Shown: positions 27,481 to 36,216, numbered from the stretch's first letter. The stretch: DNA of 64,000 nt from Mesobacillus campisalis (GCF_000986785.1 NZ_LAYY01000007.1:1-64000), one strand, 5' to 3'. Numbers and translations: made by a program. Notes: generated by a model not told the origin, from the letters alone.

Positions 27481-28845
27481 TTGAAGGTATTAACCCCCGA
27501 ACAATCGATGATGACATGTGTGCGATGCGGCGCCTGCCGCAATGTATGTCCCACTCTTAACATAACCGGCCGCGAGGCAGATGGGCCAAGAGGAAGGGTT
27601 TTAATGGCCAGGAGCATGCTGACTGGTGAAATTCCAGTTAACCAGGAAATTAAAGATCAGCTTGACCGTTGTCTTCTTTGTTCAGCATGTGTGGATGCAT
27701 GTCCTATGGACGTGCAGATTCCTGATATTGTCATGCTGGCCAAGGAGCAAATTGCCGCAGCGACTGAAGCAGGTACTTATCATCAGCCTGGCGTGAAACT
27801 AAACACCACACACAATGATATAAAGAAAACTCCAGCTCCACTTCGAAGCGTTAGAGATTTTATGTTTGAGAAGGTGCTCTCAGATCAAAAAAACCTCAAC
27901 CAAGTCGGGAATCTATTATGGTTTTACCAGAAAAGCGGGCTGCAGTCCCTTACTCGAAGCCTTGGAATACTCAAGTTTTTCCCGGAACAGATGAGGCAGA
28001 TGGAGCGAATAATGCCGGAAATCCTTCCGCCATCAAAACGGAAGCCGCACATGGAATTCACCCCCCGAGCCAATCGGAAAAAAGAGCCAAAAGGGCGGGT
28101 TGCCTTTTTTCAAGGGTGTATCATGGATGTCATGTTCAGGAGGACCAATGATAATTCCATTAAACTTCTTTCCAAAACAGGATTCGATGTTGTAACGCCA
28201 AAGGACCAGGGCTGCTGTGGGGCACTTCATCATCATAGCGGCAAAAAAGACAAAACGATCGAACTTGCAAAAGCCAATATTAAGGCATTTGAAAAAGCAG
28301 GAGTGGATTATATTATTACAAATGCCGGCGGCTGCGGTGCTGCACTTGTGGAATATGTGGATTTATTCCGAGATGATCCGGCCTGGCTGGAACGGGCCAA
28401 AGTATTTTCTTCCAAAATTAGAGATATCAGCGAAATTGTCCATGAGAAAGGAGAACTGCCTGAAACATCTGGGAAGGGTGAAAGGGTTACATACCAGCCT
28501 TCCTGCCATCTTCAGTATGTCATGAAGGTCAAGGACGCCCCTGTCAAACTGGTTAAAACTATCCCAAATACAGAGTATATGGAGCTGCCTGACAAGAAAT
28601 ACTGCTGCGGGTCGGCTGGGATTTACAATATACTGCAGCCTGATCTTGCAAATAAAATCCTTGACCAAAAGATGGAGAAGGTAAAACAAACGGATTCTGC
28701 AGTCCTGATTACCTCCAATCCTGGATGCTATTTGCAAATGAAGCTGGGGCTACACCGGGAAGGCATGGAAGCTGAAATTGAGACCAAGCATGTGGTGGAC
28801 TATCTGGTGGAATCCATTGAAAGAGCAGAAAAACAGGGTCATTAA
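27481..28845 (+). CDS. glcF: Fe-S oxidoreductase, GlcF-like
   Basis: A 454-residue electron-transfer subunit. Two 4Fe-4S motifs, CVRCGACRNVCP and CLLCSACVDACPMD, lie in the first 80 residues. Two CCG domains follow: QGCCGALHHHSG around residue 240 and KYCCGSAGIYN near 375. It partners GlcD, carrying electrons from the flavin to the membrane. The TTG start at 27481 has a GAGAGGTGAG site. The gene follows glcD by 22 bp. The next gene is separated by a riboswitch. Confidence 0.92.
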   Translation: MKVLTPEQSMMTCVRCGACRNVCPTLNITGREADGPRGRVLMARSMLTGEIPVNQEIKDQLDRCLLCSACVDACPMDVQIPDIVMLAKEQIAAATEAGTYHQPGVKLNTTHNDIKKTPAPLRSVRDFMFEKVLSDQKNLNQVGNLLWFYQKSGLQSLTRSLGILKFFPEQMRQMERIMPEILPPSKRKPHMEFTPRANRKKEPKGRVAFFQGCIMDVMFRRTNDNSIKLLSKTGFDVVTPKDQGCCGALHHHSGKKDKTIELAKANIKAFEKAGVDYIITNAGGCGAALVEYVDLFRDDPAWLERAKVFSSKIRDISEIVHEKGELPETSGKGERVTYQPSCHLQYVMKVKDAPVKLVKTIPNTEYMELPDKKYCCGSAGIYNILQPDLANKILDQKMEKVKQTDSAVLITSNPGCYLQMKLGLHREGMEAEIETKHVVDYLVESIERAEKQGH

Positions 28846-28885
28846 AAAGTGGAAAGTGTGCATATGGTTATATAAGGAATTACCC

Positions 28886-29010
28886 GTGAAGGGGAGTAGC
28901 GTCAGGTACAAACCTGAAACAAAGTCGTCAATACATGGTGCAAGCCATCGGCTTTGTTGGCATAGTCACTATGCTCAGCGAGACCTTTGCCTATTTGGCA
29001 AGGGTCTTTT
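28886..29010 (+). promoter_or_regulatory. yybP-ykoY (manganese) riboswitch with terminator
   Basis: Conserved blocks in order are GTGAAGGGGAGTAGC, AAAGTCGTCAATAC, CGGCTTTGTTGGCA and AGCGAGACCTTTGC, the last pairing with GAAGG to close P1. The alternative pairing AGACCTTTGCC / GGCAAGGGTCT followed by TTTTTT is a terminator. An extended -10 TGGTTATAT lies at 28865-28873. The downstream gene is TerC, a standard Mn(II) riboswitch target, so high manganese should raise its expression. Confidence 0.95.
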
Positions 29011-29047
29011 TTATATCCTTTATAAATGAAAATATGGAGGTAGACAG

Positions 29048-29746
29048 ATGGAATTTGATTTTATTACTGCCCTGCTGACAATTGTTGTTATTGATTTGGT
29101 ACTTGCAGGAGACAATGCAATATTAATCGGTCTGGCGGCGAGGAACCTGCCGAAATCACAGCAAAAAAAGGTGATTTTATGGGGTTCCATAGGAGCTATT
29201 GTCATTCGTACCATTGCTACCCTTGCCGTGGTCTGGCTGCTTGCCATTCCAGGCCTTCGTCTGGTAGGAGGGTTGTTGCTGGTGATGATAGCGTATAAGT
29301 TGCTGGTAGAAGAAAATGACCATGGCGGTGTTGAGGCTGGGGAAAGTTTCTGGGCAGCTATTAGGACGGTGATTATTGCCGATGCCTTAATGGGACTCGA
29401 TAATGTATTAGCCGTTGCAGGGGCATCGCACGGCAATTTCCTTCTCGTGATCCTTGGGCTGATTATTTCAATACCAATTGTCATGTGGGGAAGCACCATC
29501 ATTTTAAAATGGATAGAACGCTTCCCTGTGATCATTACCATCGGTGCTGCGGTTTTGGCATGGACTGCTTCAAAAATGATTGTGGCAGAACCATTGGTAA
29601 AAGGGCTGTTTACAAATGGCTTAGTAAAATACGGTTTCGAACTTCTGGTTGTTGCTGCAATAGTGGGGGCCGGCATCTACAAAACAAAGAGTACGGCAAA
29701 ACAGGCTGCTTTACGAGAAACAGAGGTACTGGTAAGAGCAAAATAA
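29048..29746 (+). CDS. TerC family integral membrane protein
   Basis: A 232-residue membrane protein with about seven helices and the TerC motifs VVIDLVLAGDNAILIGLAA (Asp in the first helix) and IIADALMGLDNVLAVAGA. YjbE and YkoY of B. subtilis are relatives. TerC proteins export Mn(II) or supply it to secreted metalloproteins at the membrane. The gene lies behind a manganese riboswitch and has a GGAGGTAG site. An XRE-like charge pattern is absent; the C-terminus is a short basic tail. A terminator follows. Confidence 0.93.
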   Translation: MEFDFITALLTIVVIDLVLAGDNAILIGLAARNLPKSQQKKVILWGSIGAIVIRTIATLAVVWLLAIPGLRLVGGLLLVMIAYKLLVEENDHGGVEAGESFWAAIRTVIIADALMGLDNVLAVAGASHGNFLLVILGLIISIPIVMWGSTIILKWIERFPVIITIGAAVLAWTASKMIVAEPLVKGLFTNGLVKYGFELLVVAAIVGAGIYKTKSTAKQAALRETEVLVRAK

Positions 29747-29756
29747 GCAGAGCGAC

Positions 29757-29787
29757 GGTGACCCAACGAGTTTTGGGTTGCCTTTTA
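29757..29787 (+). terminator. Terminator of the TerC gene
   Basis: GGTGACCCAA / TTGGGTTGCC with a six-base loop and TTTTATTT downstream. It starts 11 bases after the stop codon. Confidence 0.8.
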
Positions 29788-29836
29788 TTTGTAAATAACC
29801 CCTAGTGTAAGAAATTATTTTTATCTTAATAATAGT

Positions 29837-29865
29837 TTGACATCGTAAAGCGACTTACTTATCAT
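29837..29865 (+). promoter_or_regulatory. Promoter of the GntR regulator
   Basis: TTGACA at 29837-29842 and TATCAT at 29860-29865 are separated by 17 bases. The predicted start lies about 45 bases before the GntR coding region. Confidence 0.7.
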
Positions 29866-29915
29866 TATCTGTAAACTATACATAATTTAATACAATCCGC
29901 AATGAGAGGAGGGGC

Positions 29916-30566
29916 ATGCGATTGGGATTGAATTTTGCAGAGCCATTATATCAGCAAGCCTATAGAGAGCTGAAGCAGCTGATCCTTACCGGCCAGCTTC
30001 AGCCTGGGGAAAAAGTCATCATGTCAAAACTCGCTGAGCTGTATAAAATTAGCAGGACTCCTTTACGAGAAGCCCTTCGGCAGCTTCAGACAGAAGGATT
30101 GATTATTCAGGACCATACTTGTATGAGGATCGTTACAATTAATAAAGGTGATTTTCTTGACCTTTTTCAATCCAGAATGGTACTGGAAAAGGCCGTTATT
30201 GAACTGATTATAGACAAGATACCAGACGAGGATTTTCCAATGATAGAAGAGGTGCTGGCTCAAACAGAAAAAGCTATCGAGCAGGGCGATCCCTATCAAA
30301 TCCTGGAGCTGAATACCCAATTCCATGAAAAACTATTAAATTATTGCCCTAACCAAATCATGATTCAGCTATTAAATCATGTTCGTTCCTTGCTGTTACT
30401 CTACCGCGCTACAATCAATAAAAAAACGAAAAATAATTATGAAATTGTTTATGAACATAAAGAGATTCTGTCTGCGCTGAAATCCAGGGATTTAGAAAAG
30501 GCGCTTAGAATGATGGAAGTACATATGGAGAATGACCAAAAAAGAGGGCTGGAAGAATTAAAATAG
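29916..30566 (+). CDS. GntR family regulator (FadR/FCD type)
   Basis: A 216-residue repressor-type protein. The N-terminal winged HTH is clear: LYQQAYRELKQLILTGQLQPGEKV, then SKLAELYKISRTPLREALRQLQTEGLI. The rest is a helical FCD ligand domain with MVLEKAVIELI and HEKLL segments. The start may be ATG 29916 (only three to six bases from AGAGGAGG) or TTG 29922. It lies before the CoA-transferase operon, whose leader carries a palindrome suited to a GntR protein (30719-30728). The ligand is likely an acid or acyl-CoA; this is inference. Confidence 0.9.
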   Translation: MRLGLNFAEPLYQQAYRELKQLILTGQLQPGEKVIMSKLAELYKISRTPLREALRQLQTEGLIIQDHTCMRIVTINKGDFLDLFQSRMVLEKAVIELIIDKIPDEDFPMIEEVLAQTEKAIEQGDPYQILELNTQFHEKLLNYCPNQIMIQLLNHVRSLLLLYRATINKKTKNNYEIVYEHKEILSALKSRDLEKALRMMEVHMENDQKRGLEELK

Positions 30567-30573
30567 TGAATGC

Positions 30574-30610
30574 AGACAAACGTTTAGTATATGCGTTTGT
30601 CTTTTTTTAT
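30574..30610 (+). terminator. Terminator of the GntR gene
   Basis: AGACAAACG / CGTTTGTCT with a TTTTTTT tail, seven bases after the stop codon. It separates the regulator from the CoA-transferase operon. Confidence 0.9.
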
Positions 30611-30664
30611 CCTTTTGGAGGAGTCAAATAGCAAAATAAATATTTAAATTTTTAGAAAATTTTG

Positions 30665-30733
30665 TTGACTTTAAAATGAGCTGTAATTACAATTAATTTG
30701 TATCCTGCATCCTGTATTCTGTATACAGTATAC
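30665..30733 (+). promoter_or_regulatory. Promoter and GntR-type operator of the CoA-transferase operon
   Basis: TTGACT (30665-30670), 17 bases, TACAAT (30688-30693) form a good sigma-A promoter. The perfect palindrome CTGTATACAG lies at 30719-30728, about 20 bases after the predicted start, within a run of CTGTAT-like direct repeats (30704-30733) and a second GTATAC at 30728-30733. A repressor bound here would block elongation. The GntR protein encoded just upstream is the natural candidate. Confidence 0.75.
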
Positions 30734-30828
30734 ACAATAGAGGGGCGGGGGGTTTTTCCAGGGTGAGAAAATTTTCATTTCACCTTGAATTTGACCCGGT
30801 CAACAATAACTGATAGGAGGTAATGTAA

Positions 30829-32037
30829 TTGGGTCCTTTAAGAGGCGCAAAGATTTTGGATGCTTCCCAAATTATGGCTGGTCCATACTGTACAATGGTT
30901 CTTGCGGATTTAGGGGCAGAGGTGACGAAAATCGAAAAGGTCCATGGGGGTGATGATTCTCGCCAGATGGGTCCTTATATTAATGGAGAATCCACCTGTT
31001 TCTTCCAGATTAATAGAAACAAAAAAAGCATCGCTCTTGATTTGAAATCCGCAGAAGGAAAAGAAATTTTTTATGAATTGGCAAAAGAGGCGGATATTAT
31101 TGTCGAGAATTACCGTCCGGGCGTTACTAAATCGCTGGGAATTGATTATGAAACAGTGAAACAATTAAATGCTGGCATCATATATTGCTCCATTTCGGGT
31201 TATGGGCAAACGGGACCTTACTCACATAAAGGGGGCTTCGATTTAGTAGCTCAGGGAATGACTGGTTTAATGAGCATGACGGGCGAGCCTGGAGGGCGTC
31301 CACTGAAATCAGGTGTTGCTGTGTATGATATTGGAGCAGGCATTACCGCCACTTATGCCATCCTGGCAGCCTATATCCATAAGCTTCAGACAGGCAAGGG
31401 ACAAATGATCGATATTTCTCTTGCCGAATGCGGGCTTCCATGGTTTACCTGGGAAGCCGGGGCATTTTTTGCGAATGGAACAATCCCTCAGCCGACAGGG
31501 TGGAGACATCGGGTATCCGCTCCATATCAGGCAATTAAGGCACAGGATGCGTATATGATGGTTGGCTGTGCCAATCAGCGAACTTGGGAAAAGTTTGCCA
31601 CTCAAGTTCTTGAAAGGCCTGAATGGTTAGAGGATGAGCGCTATTTGACCAATACGCTGCGTCATGATCACGTCGAGGAGCTTGAAGAAGAAATAGAGGA
31701 AATTACCATACAATATCCAGCCAGCTACTGGATATCGAAATGTGAAGAAGCTGGGGTGCCAGCCGGGCCAATCAATAATTTTGGTGAAGCAGTAAATAAT
31801 GAACATTATCTAGCGAGGGACATGATTCAGGAACTTGACCACCCGGTTATCGGGAAAATGAAGGTGATCGGTTCACCAACCAAGTTTTCCGACACCAATG
31901 TTGAAATTAAGACCCCCGCCCCGCTCCTTGGTGAACATAGTGAAGAAATCCTTAAACAGATAGGATTTTCCTCTGAAAAAATCAGTTCTTTATTGGTAAA
32001 AGGAATAGTGAAACAACCTGAGGCTGTAACTGGGTAA
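30829..32037 (+). CDS. CaiB/BaiF family CoA-transferase (class III)
   Basis: A 402-residue class III CoA-transferase that moves CoA between carboxylic acids. The N-terminal GAKILDASQIMAGPYCTMVLADLGAEVTKIE and FFQINRNKKSIALDLKS are standard. The catalytic Asp is in the segment GGFDLVAQGMTGLMS. TTG 30829 is the only sensible start, eight bases after TAGGAGG. It is the first gene of a CoA-transferase-crotonase-permease unit controlled by the GntR site upstream. Formyl-CoA, succinyl-CoA or other donors are possible. The acid substrate is not evident. Confidence 0.92.
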   Translation: MGPLRGAKILDASQIMAGPYCTMVLADLGAEVTKIEKVHGGDDSRQMGPYINGESTCFFQINRNKKSIALDLKSAEGKEIFYELAKEADIIVENYRPGVTKSLGIDYETVKQLNAGIIYCSISGYGQTGPYSHKGGFDLVAQGMTGLMSMTGEPGGRPLKSGVAVYDIGAGITATYAILAAYIHKLQTGKGQMIDISLAECGLPWFTWEAGAFFANGTIPQPTGWRHRVSAPYQAIKAQDAYMMVGCANQRTWEKFATQVLERPEWLEDERYLTNTLRHDHVEELEEEIEEITIQYPASYWISKCEEAGVPAGPINNFGEAVNNEHYLARDMIQELDHPVIGKMKVIGSPTKFSDTNVEIKTPAPLLGEHSEEILKQIGFSSEKISSLLVKGIVKQPEAVTG

Positions 32038-32054
32038 AAAAGGAGGAAGAAATC

Positions 32055-32849
32055 GTGAACTTGACCAATCAAAAAAATGTATTTTTGGAAGTTGAAGACG
32101 ACATAGGAACCATTTATATCAACCGTCCTGAAAAAAGGAATGCACTAACATATGATATGTGGCTGGATTTGGCTGACTTGGTGGATGCATGCAATTCAAA
32201 TCCCGAAATCAAAGTAATCATCTTCCGAAGTACAACGGGAAAAGCTTTTTCTGCAGGGGCTGACATTGGAGAGTTTAAAACCATGCGCTACACGGCAGAG
32301 GGAGCGGAAAAGTATAATGACGCAACGATGGTACTCGAAGAAAAAATTGCCCAATCCATTAAGCCGAGCATAGCCATGATTTCAGGCTTCTGTGTTGGCG
32401 GCGGCTGTGAAATAGCGGTTGCCTGCGACTTTCGCTTTTCCGACTCAACAGGCCGTTTTGGCATTACTCCAGCCAAGCTTGGCCTGATTTACAATACACC
32501 CGGAACTAAAAACCTTGTTGATTTGGTGGGGCCATCCAATGCGAAGGATATTTTATTTACCGGCAGAATCATCAATGCGGAAGAAGCGATGCAAATGGGG
32601 CTCATTAACCGAATGATTGAGCCAGTACAATTGGAACAGGAAACCTATGAATTTGCACGGCTTATTTGCCAAAACGCCCAAATGGCAGTAAGGGGATCAA
32701 AGACTATCATTAACAAGGTATTACATGGAGATGTGAAAGACTCAGAAGAAACGGCAGAGCTAGTTCTGCAGTCATTTGTTTCAGATGACTACCGTGAGGG
32801 AGTCTCAGCCTTTTTGGAAAAAAGGAAGCCGAACTTCAATTATCGCTGA
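32055..32849 (+). CDS. Enoyl-CoA hydratase/isomerase (crotonase) family protein
   Basis: A 264-residue crotonase. GTIYINRPEKRNALTYDMW at the start, the CoA/oxyanion segment AFSAGADIGEFK, and GFCVGGGCEIAVACDFRFS are typical. The second catalytic Glu of true hydratases is not obvious: the segment reads FGITPAKLGL where hydratases often have a Glu before LG. The reaction may therefore be a decarboxylation, isomerisation or hydrolysis rather than hydration. The GTG start has an AGGAGGAAG site, and the gene follows the CoA-transferase by 17 bp. It acts on the CoA ester that the transferase makes. Confidence 0.9.
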   Translation: MNLTNQKNVFLEVEDDIGTIYINRPEKRNALTYDMWLDLADLVDACNSNPEIKVIIFRSTTGKAFSAGADIGEFKTMRYTAEGAEKYNDATMVLEEKIAQSIKPSIAMISGFCVGGGCEIAVACDFRFSDSTGRFGITPAKLGLIYNTPGTKNLVDLVGPSNAKDILFTGRIINAEEAMQMGLINRMIEPVQLEQETYEFARLICQNAQMAVRGSKTIINKVLHGDVKDSEETAELVLQSFVSDDYREGVSAFLEKRKPNFNYR

Positions 32850-33150
32850 TTCTTTTCAATGGGCAGGAATTAACTTTCGCGCAACGAAGATAAAGGTTAT
32901 GAAAACGTTCATTCACTTCAAGGTATGGAATATAAACCGATTTAATTTTAAGAAGGTACTTAGGGATTTTTAATTTATTAAAGATTGGCCTAAGGCAGGG
33001 TTCTTTTTACTATCTTGACGTGGGATGGTTGCGGATGTTCACCTTATCTAACAATCAAATTACTCCTAAGTGGTTGAATCAATCAGCATATCATACAAGT
33101 TTCGAAGCCCCCTGGCTTAAGCGCTTATAAAACTTAGGAGGAGTTAGTGA
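32850..33150 (+). promoter_or_regulatory. Intergenic region with two cre-like sites
   Basis: No gene is seen in this 301-bp stretch. TGAAAACGTTCATT at 32900-32913 matches the catabolite-response consensus TGWAARCGYTWNCW at 12 of 14 positions. The perfect palindrome TAAGCGCTTA at 33118-33127 lies just before the permease ribosome site and shares the AAGCGCTT core of cre sites. No convincing terminator is seen, so the permease may belong to the upstream operon with its own internal control. The CcpA role is inferred. Confidence 0.5.
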
Positions 33151-34449
33151 ATGGGTATTGAACTAATTGCAATTTTAATTCTGTTGCTAATGTTCATTCT
33201 TGGATCGGTACTGCCAATCAATATTGGTCTATTAGGAATTGTGGCTGCGTATTTTGTTGGCTCAGTTATGAACGGCATGGAACTGGATACCATCTTCGGC
33301 GGCTATCCTGGGGATTTATTCATACTCCTTGCAGGTGTTACCTACTTTTTCGGAATTGTCCAAAAAAACGGGACCATTGATTTGATAATCACTTGGGGTT
33401 TGCGCCTGGTAAGAGGCAATGTGGCATTGATTCCGTGGGTCATGTTTTTTCTGGCAGCCCTCTTGGCCAGTATCGGTACACAGGTTACCACGGTTGCTAT
33501 TATCCTTGCACCAATCGCCCTCCGTATTGCGGCTCAACTAACTATTAACCCTATTTTAATGGGGACTATAGTAGTAACAGGTGCAACAGCCGGAGGATTT
33601 TCACCGGTTAACCTTTTTGGCCTGATCGTTGATGGAGTAATGAAAACAAGCGGAGTCGAGCACAATCCTGTCCTCTTATATATCAATACTTTATTCTTTT
33701 GTGTCCTCACTGCCATTATCTTGTTCATTGTATTTGGGGGCCTAAGGCTAATAAGGGCTCAGCAAGCCTCCAAAGCTTTTGTTGCAGCTGCAGCTGAAGC
33801 AACGGAAGGTCCGGACATTGGCAACCAGGACCAAGATGGTACGAAATTAACCTTTTACCGGGGAGTTACGCTGGTAGGGATTGGCATGCTTCTAGTCTTA
33901 GCCATTAAATTCGAAATTCATATGGGCATTGCGGCATTCATGATAGCATTGGTTCTAGCTTTGCTTTCACCAAAACAGCAGCCGGAAGTGTTAAAATCTG
34001 TGCCATGGCCGGTTATCTTCATGGTAACTGGAATTGTAACCTATGTTAATGTGCTCGAAGAAGTTGGTGCCATGGCTTACATGCAGGATCTGATTGCCAG
34101 CGTCAACAACTCAGTAACTGCTTCCCTGCTTGCCTCCTATGTAGGAGGGATTATTTCAGCCTTCGCTTCAACAACGGGATTCCTCGCGGCGATTATCCCG
34201 CTGGTTACGCCTATACTGGAAGATCCTACCATATCGTCAGCAGGTGTAGTGGCTGCTATTTCTATGGCTTCAAGCATCGTTGATTTAAGTCCATTTTCAA
34301 CAAGCGGGGCTGTTCTTCTGGCAAATGCACAGGGAATGAAGGAACGAGAATTTTTCCTCAAGCTCCTTATGTGTGCAGCCTGTTTTGTAGTACTCGGTCC
34401 TGGGCTTGCATGGCTATTGTTTGTAGTAATTGGCATGCCTTGGATGTAG
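33151..34449 (+). CDS. MatC/SLC13-type dicarboxylate permease
   Basis: A 432-residue membrane protein with about 11-12 helices. The N-terminal half has the MatC-like pattern NIGLLGIVAAYFVG...GGYPGDLFILLAGVTYFFGIVQKNGTID, and ATAGGFSPVNLFGLIV and ASTTGFLAAIIPLV resemble the paired transport motifs of ion transporter superfamily permeases. MatC relatives carry malonate or other dicarboxylates. It has an AGGAGGAG site. It probably imports the acid that the upstream CoA-transferase activates; the substrate is not known. Confidence 0.85.
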   Translation: MGIELIAILILLLMFILGSVLPINIGLLGIVAAYFVGSVMNGMELDTIFGGYPGDLFILLAGVTYFFGIVQKNGTIDLIITWGLRLVRGNVALIPWVMFFLAALLASIGTQVTTVAIILAPIALRIAAQLTINPILMGTIVVTGATAGGFSPVNLFGLIVDGVMKTSGVEHNPVLLYINTLFFCVLTAIILFIVFGGLRLIRAQQASKAFVAAAAEATEGPDIGNQDQDGTKLTFYRGVTLVGIGMLLVLAIKFEIHMGIAAFMIALVLALLSPKQQPEVLKSVPWPVIFMVTGIVTYVNVLEEVGAMAYMQDLIASVNNSVTASLLASYVGGIISAFASTTGFLAAIIPLVTPILEDPTISSAGVVAAISMASSIVDLSPFSTSGAVLLANAQGMKEREFFLKLLMCAACFVVLGPGLAWLLFVVIGMPWM

Positions 34450-34497
34450 ATAGAGATACAAGGAAATCAAACATAAAGGTATCCAGTCCGAATTTTT

Positions 34498-34511
34498 TGT
34501 AAGCGCTTAAT
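34498..34511 (+). promoter_or_regulatory. cre-like site downstream of the permease
   Basis: TGTAAGCGCTTAAT matches the catabolite-response consensus TGWAARCGYTWNCW at 13 of 14 positions. It lies 49 bases after the permease stop and about 150 bases before the gamma carbonic anhydrase gene. It may control the latter or be a roadblock site. Confidence 0.55.
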
Positions 34512-34648
34512 ATAGAATAAATTTGAAAAGAAACCAGGGGTACCTTAGTACCTCTTCTATCACTAAAGGAGGTCACTATCTTCCATATTATAGTTCCGAG
34601 GAACCGGAAAAGTAACTAAATTGAAAGACAGAAATGGGGAATGGAAGA

Positions 34649-35203
34649 ATGATATATGAATTGGACGGCAAGAAACCAATACTCGGCGACAGTGTTTTTT
34701 TGGCTCCAGGTACACATGTAATAGGCAATGTTGAATTAGGTTCGGATGTATCCATCTGGTTCAATACTGTAATTAGAGGTGACAACGATTTAATTAAAAT
34801 TGACAGCGGGACCAATGTCCAGGAAGGATCAATGATTCACGTGGATGAAGGGTACCCGGTGACAATTGGAAAGAATGTGACCATTGGCCATAACTGCATT
34901 ATCCATGGCTGTACAATAGAAGACGGGGCTTTGATTGGGATGGGGGCGATCATTTTAAATGGAGCACTTATCAAGAAGGGGGCAGTTGTTGCCGCGGGTG
35001 CGGTCGTAGGGGAAAATAAAGTAATTGAAGAAGGCATGCTGGCTGCAGGTGTACCTGCCAAGCCTTTAAAATCAGTCAGCAAAGAATTGCAGAACCGATT
35101 GCTTGAGGGAGCAGCCCATTATCAGGAAAATGGGAAACGGTTCCGAGAAGCCGGTATTGTTTCCGAGGATATAGGAATCCTTGATAAGACTGTTCGGTCG
35201 TAG
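34649..35203 (+). CDS. Gamma carbonic anhydrase-like hexapeptide protein
   Basis: A 184-residue left-handed beta-helix protein. Hexapeptide repeats run from residue ~15 to 140 (VFLAPGTHVIGNVELGSDVS, MIHVDEG, TIGHNCIIHGCTIEDGALIGMG). The metal histidines of gamma carbonic anhydrases are in MIHVD and GHNCIIH, and the Arg-Asp of TVIRGDND is present. YtoA and PaaY are relatives. The start is ATG 34649, with GGAAGA upstream and the normal family N-terminus (MIYELDGKKP); ATG 34634 is less likely. It may hydrate CO2 or have an acyltransferase-like role. It is transcribed alone. Confidence 0.88.
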   Translation: MIYELDGKKPILGDSVFLAPGTHVIGNVELGSDVSIWFNTVIRGDNDLIKIDSGTNVQEGSMIHVDEGYPVTIGKNVTIGHNCIIHGCTIEDGALIGMGAIILNGALIKKGAVVAAGAVVGENKVIEEGMLAAGVPAKPLKSVSKELQNRLLEGAAHYQENGKRFREAGIVSEDIGILDKTVRS

Positions 35204-35211
35204 CGACTGGT

Positions 35212-35276
35212 AATATAAAAGGGTGGTGCATAAAGCCGAATATTTTTTCAGCTTTAAGCAACAGCCTTTTTATATT
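35212..35276 (+). terminator. Imperfect terminator hairpin
   Basis: AATATAAAAGGGTGGTGC...TAAAGC pairs with GCTTTAAGCAACAGCCTTTTTATATT with a few mismatches. It starts nine bases after the stop of the preceding gene. The long imperfect stem could act on both strands. Confidence 0.6.
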
Positions 35277-35332
35277 GTCAAAAATAAAGTATACTGAAAA
35301 TAATGACTATTCATTTAACTGGAGAGGATAAA

Positions 35333-36151
35333 ATGAGCCTAATCAACGAAGAAACCGTCATATCCCTTAAGAACATCGTTTGGCACCGTAGCGGCAAGGA
35401 TATATTGAAAAACATTTCCTGGGATGTACAAAAAGGAGAACACTGGGCTTTATTAGGACTGAATGGATCTGGAAAGACGTCCATTTTAAAAATGATCACC
35501 GGCTACCAGTGGCCGAATGGCGGGGAAGTTTCCGTCCTTGGAAAGGTCTTCGGAAAAACCAATATCCCCGAGCTCCGCAAATCAATTGGCTGGGTTAGTT
35601 CTTCCCTTGATGACCAATACCAATCACGACCTGGGGACACAGCCTTTGAGGTAGTTCTAAGCGGGAAATTTGCTTCAATCGGATTATATGAAGAAATCAC
35701 GGAAAAAGATGCAGCCAAGGCCATGGAATTGATGCGCCAGTTTAGGATCAGCCATCTCGCGGACCAGTTAATTATGTCTCTCTCCCAGGGAGAAAGAAGG
35801 AGGGCGATGATTGCCAGGGCCCTGATGTCTTCACCGCGGCTCCTCATTTTGGACGAGCCCTGCAACGGACTTGATATCTATTCAAAAGAAGAATTGCTGG
35901 GCACCATTGAGGAGATGGTGGCGAAGCCTGGCGGACCAACGTTATTGTATGTAACACACCATATAGAGGAAATTGTCCCTTCGGTCTCGCACGCTCTATT
36001 GATTAAATCAGGAGAAGTAGTGGCACTGGGAGAAAAAGCATCCACATTGACAGAATCCCTGCTGGAACGAACTTTTAAAGTTCCCATTTCCCTTGATTGG
36101 GAGAATGGACGGCCATGGGTTCGGATAAAAGCCTATGCGGAAAAAAAGTAA
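35333..36151 (+). CDS. ABC transporter-type ATP-binding protein (orphan)
   Basis: A 272-residue ATPase with one nucleotide-binding domain: Walker A LLGLNGSGKTS, Q-loop region WVSSSLDDQ, signature LSQGERRRAMIARAL, Walker B LLILDEPCNGLD and switch VTHHIEE. It is similar in size and style to YlmA of B. subtilis. No membrane component is adjacent, so it may energise a distant permease or have a non-transport role. ATG 35333 has GGAGAGG. A bidirectional terminator follows. Confidence 0.88.
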   Translation: MSLINEETVISLKNIVWHRSGKDILKNISWDVQKGEHWALLGLNGSGKTSILKMITGYQWPNGGEVSVLGKVFGKTNIPELRKSIGWVSSSLDDQYQSRPGDTAFEVVLSGKFASIGLYEEITEKDAAKAMELMRQFRISHLADQLIMSLSQGERRRAMIARALMSSPRLLILDEPCNGLDIYSKEELLGTIEEMVAKPGGPTLLYVTHHIEEIVPSVSHALLIKSGEVVALGEKASTLTESLLERTFKVPISLDWENGRPWVRIKAYAEKK

Positions 36152-36156
36152 AAAGT

Positions 36157-36200
36157 AGAAAAAGCCTTGCCAACCTGTTTGTGGTTCGCAAGGCTTTTGT
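36157..36200. terminator. Bidirectional terminator
   Basis: AAAAGCCTTGC / GCAAGGCTTTT forms an 11-base stem with a 17-base loop. It separates the ABC ATPase from the convergent AIM24-like gene. Confidence 0.8.
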
Positions 36201-36216
36201 TAAAACAGAAGGTCTT

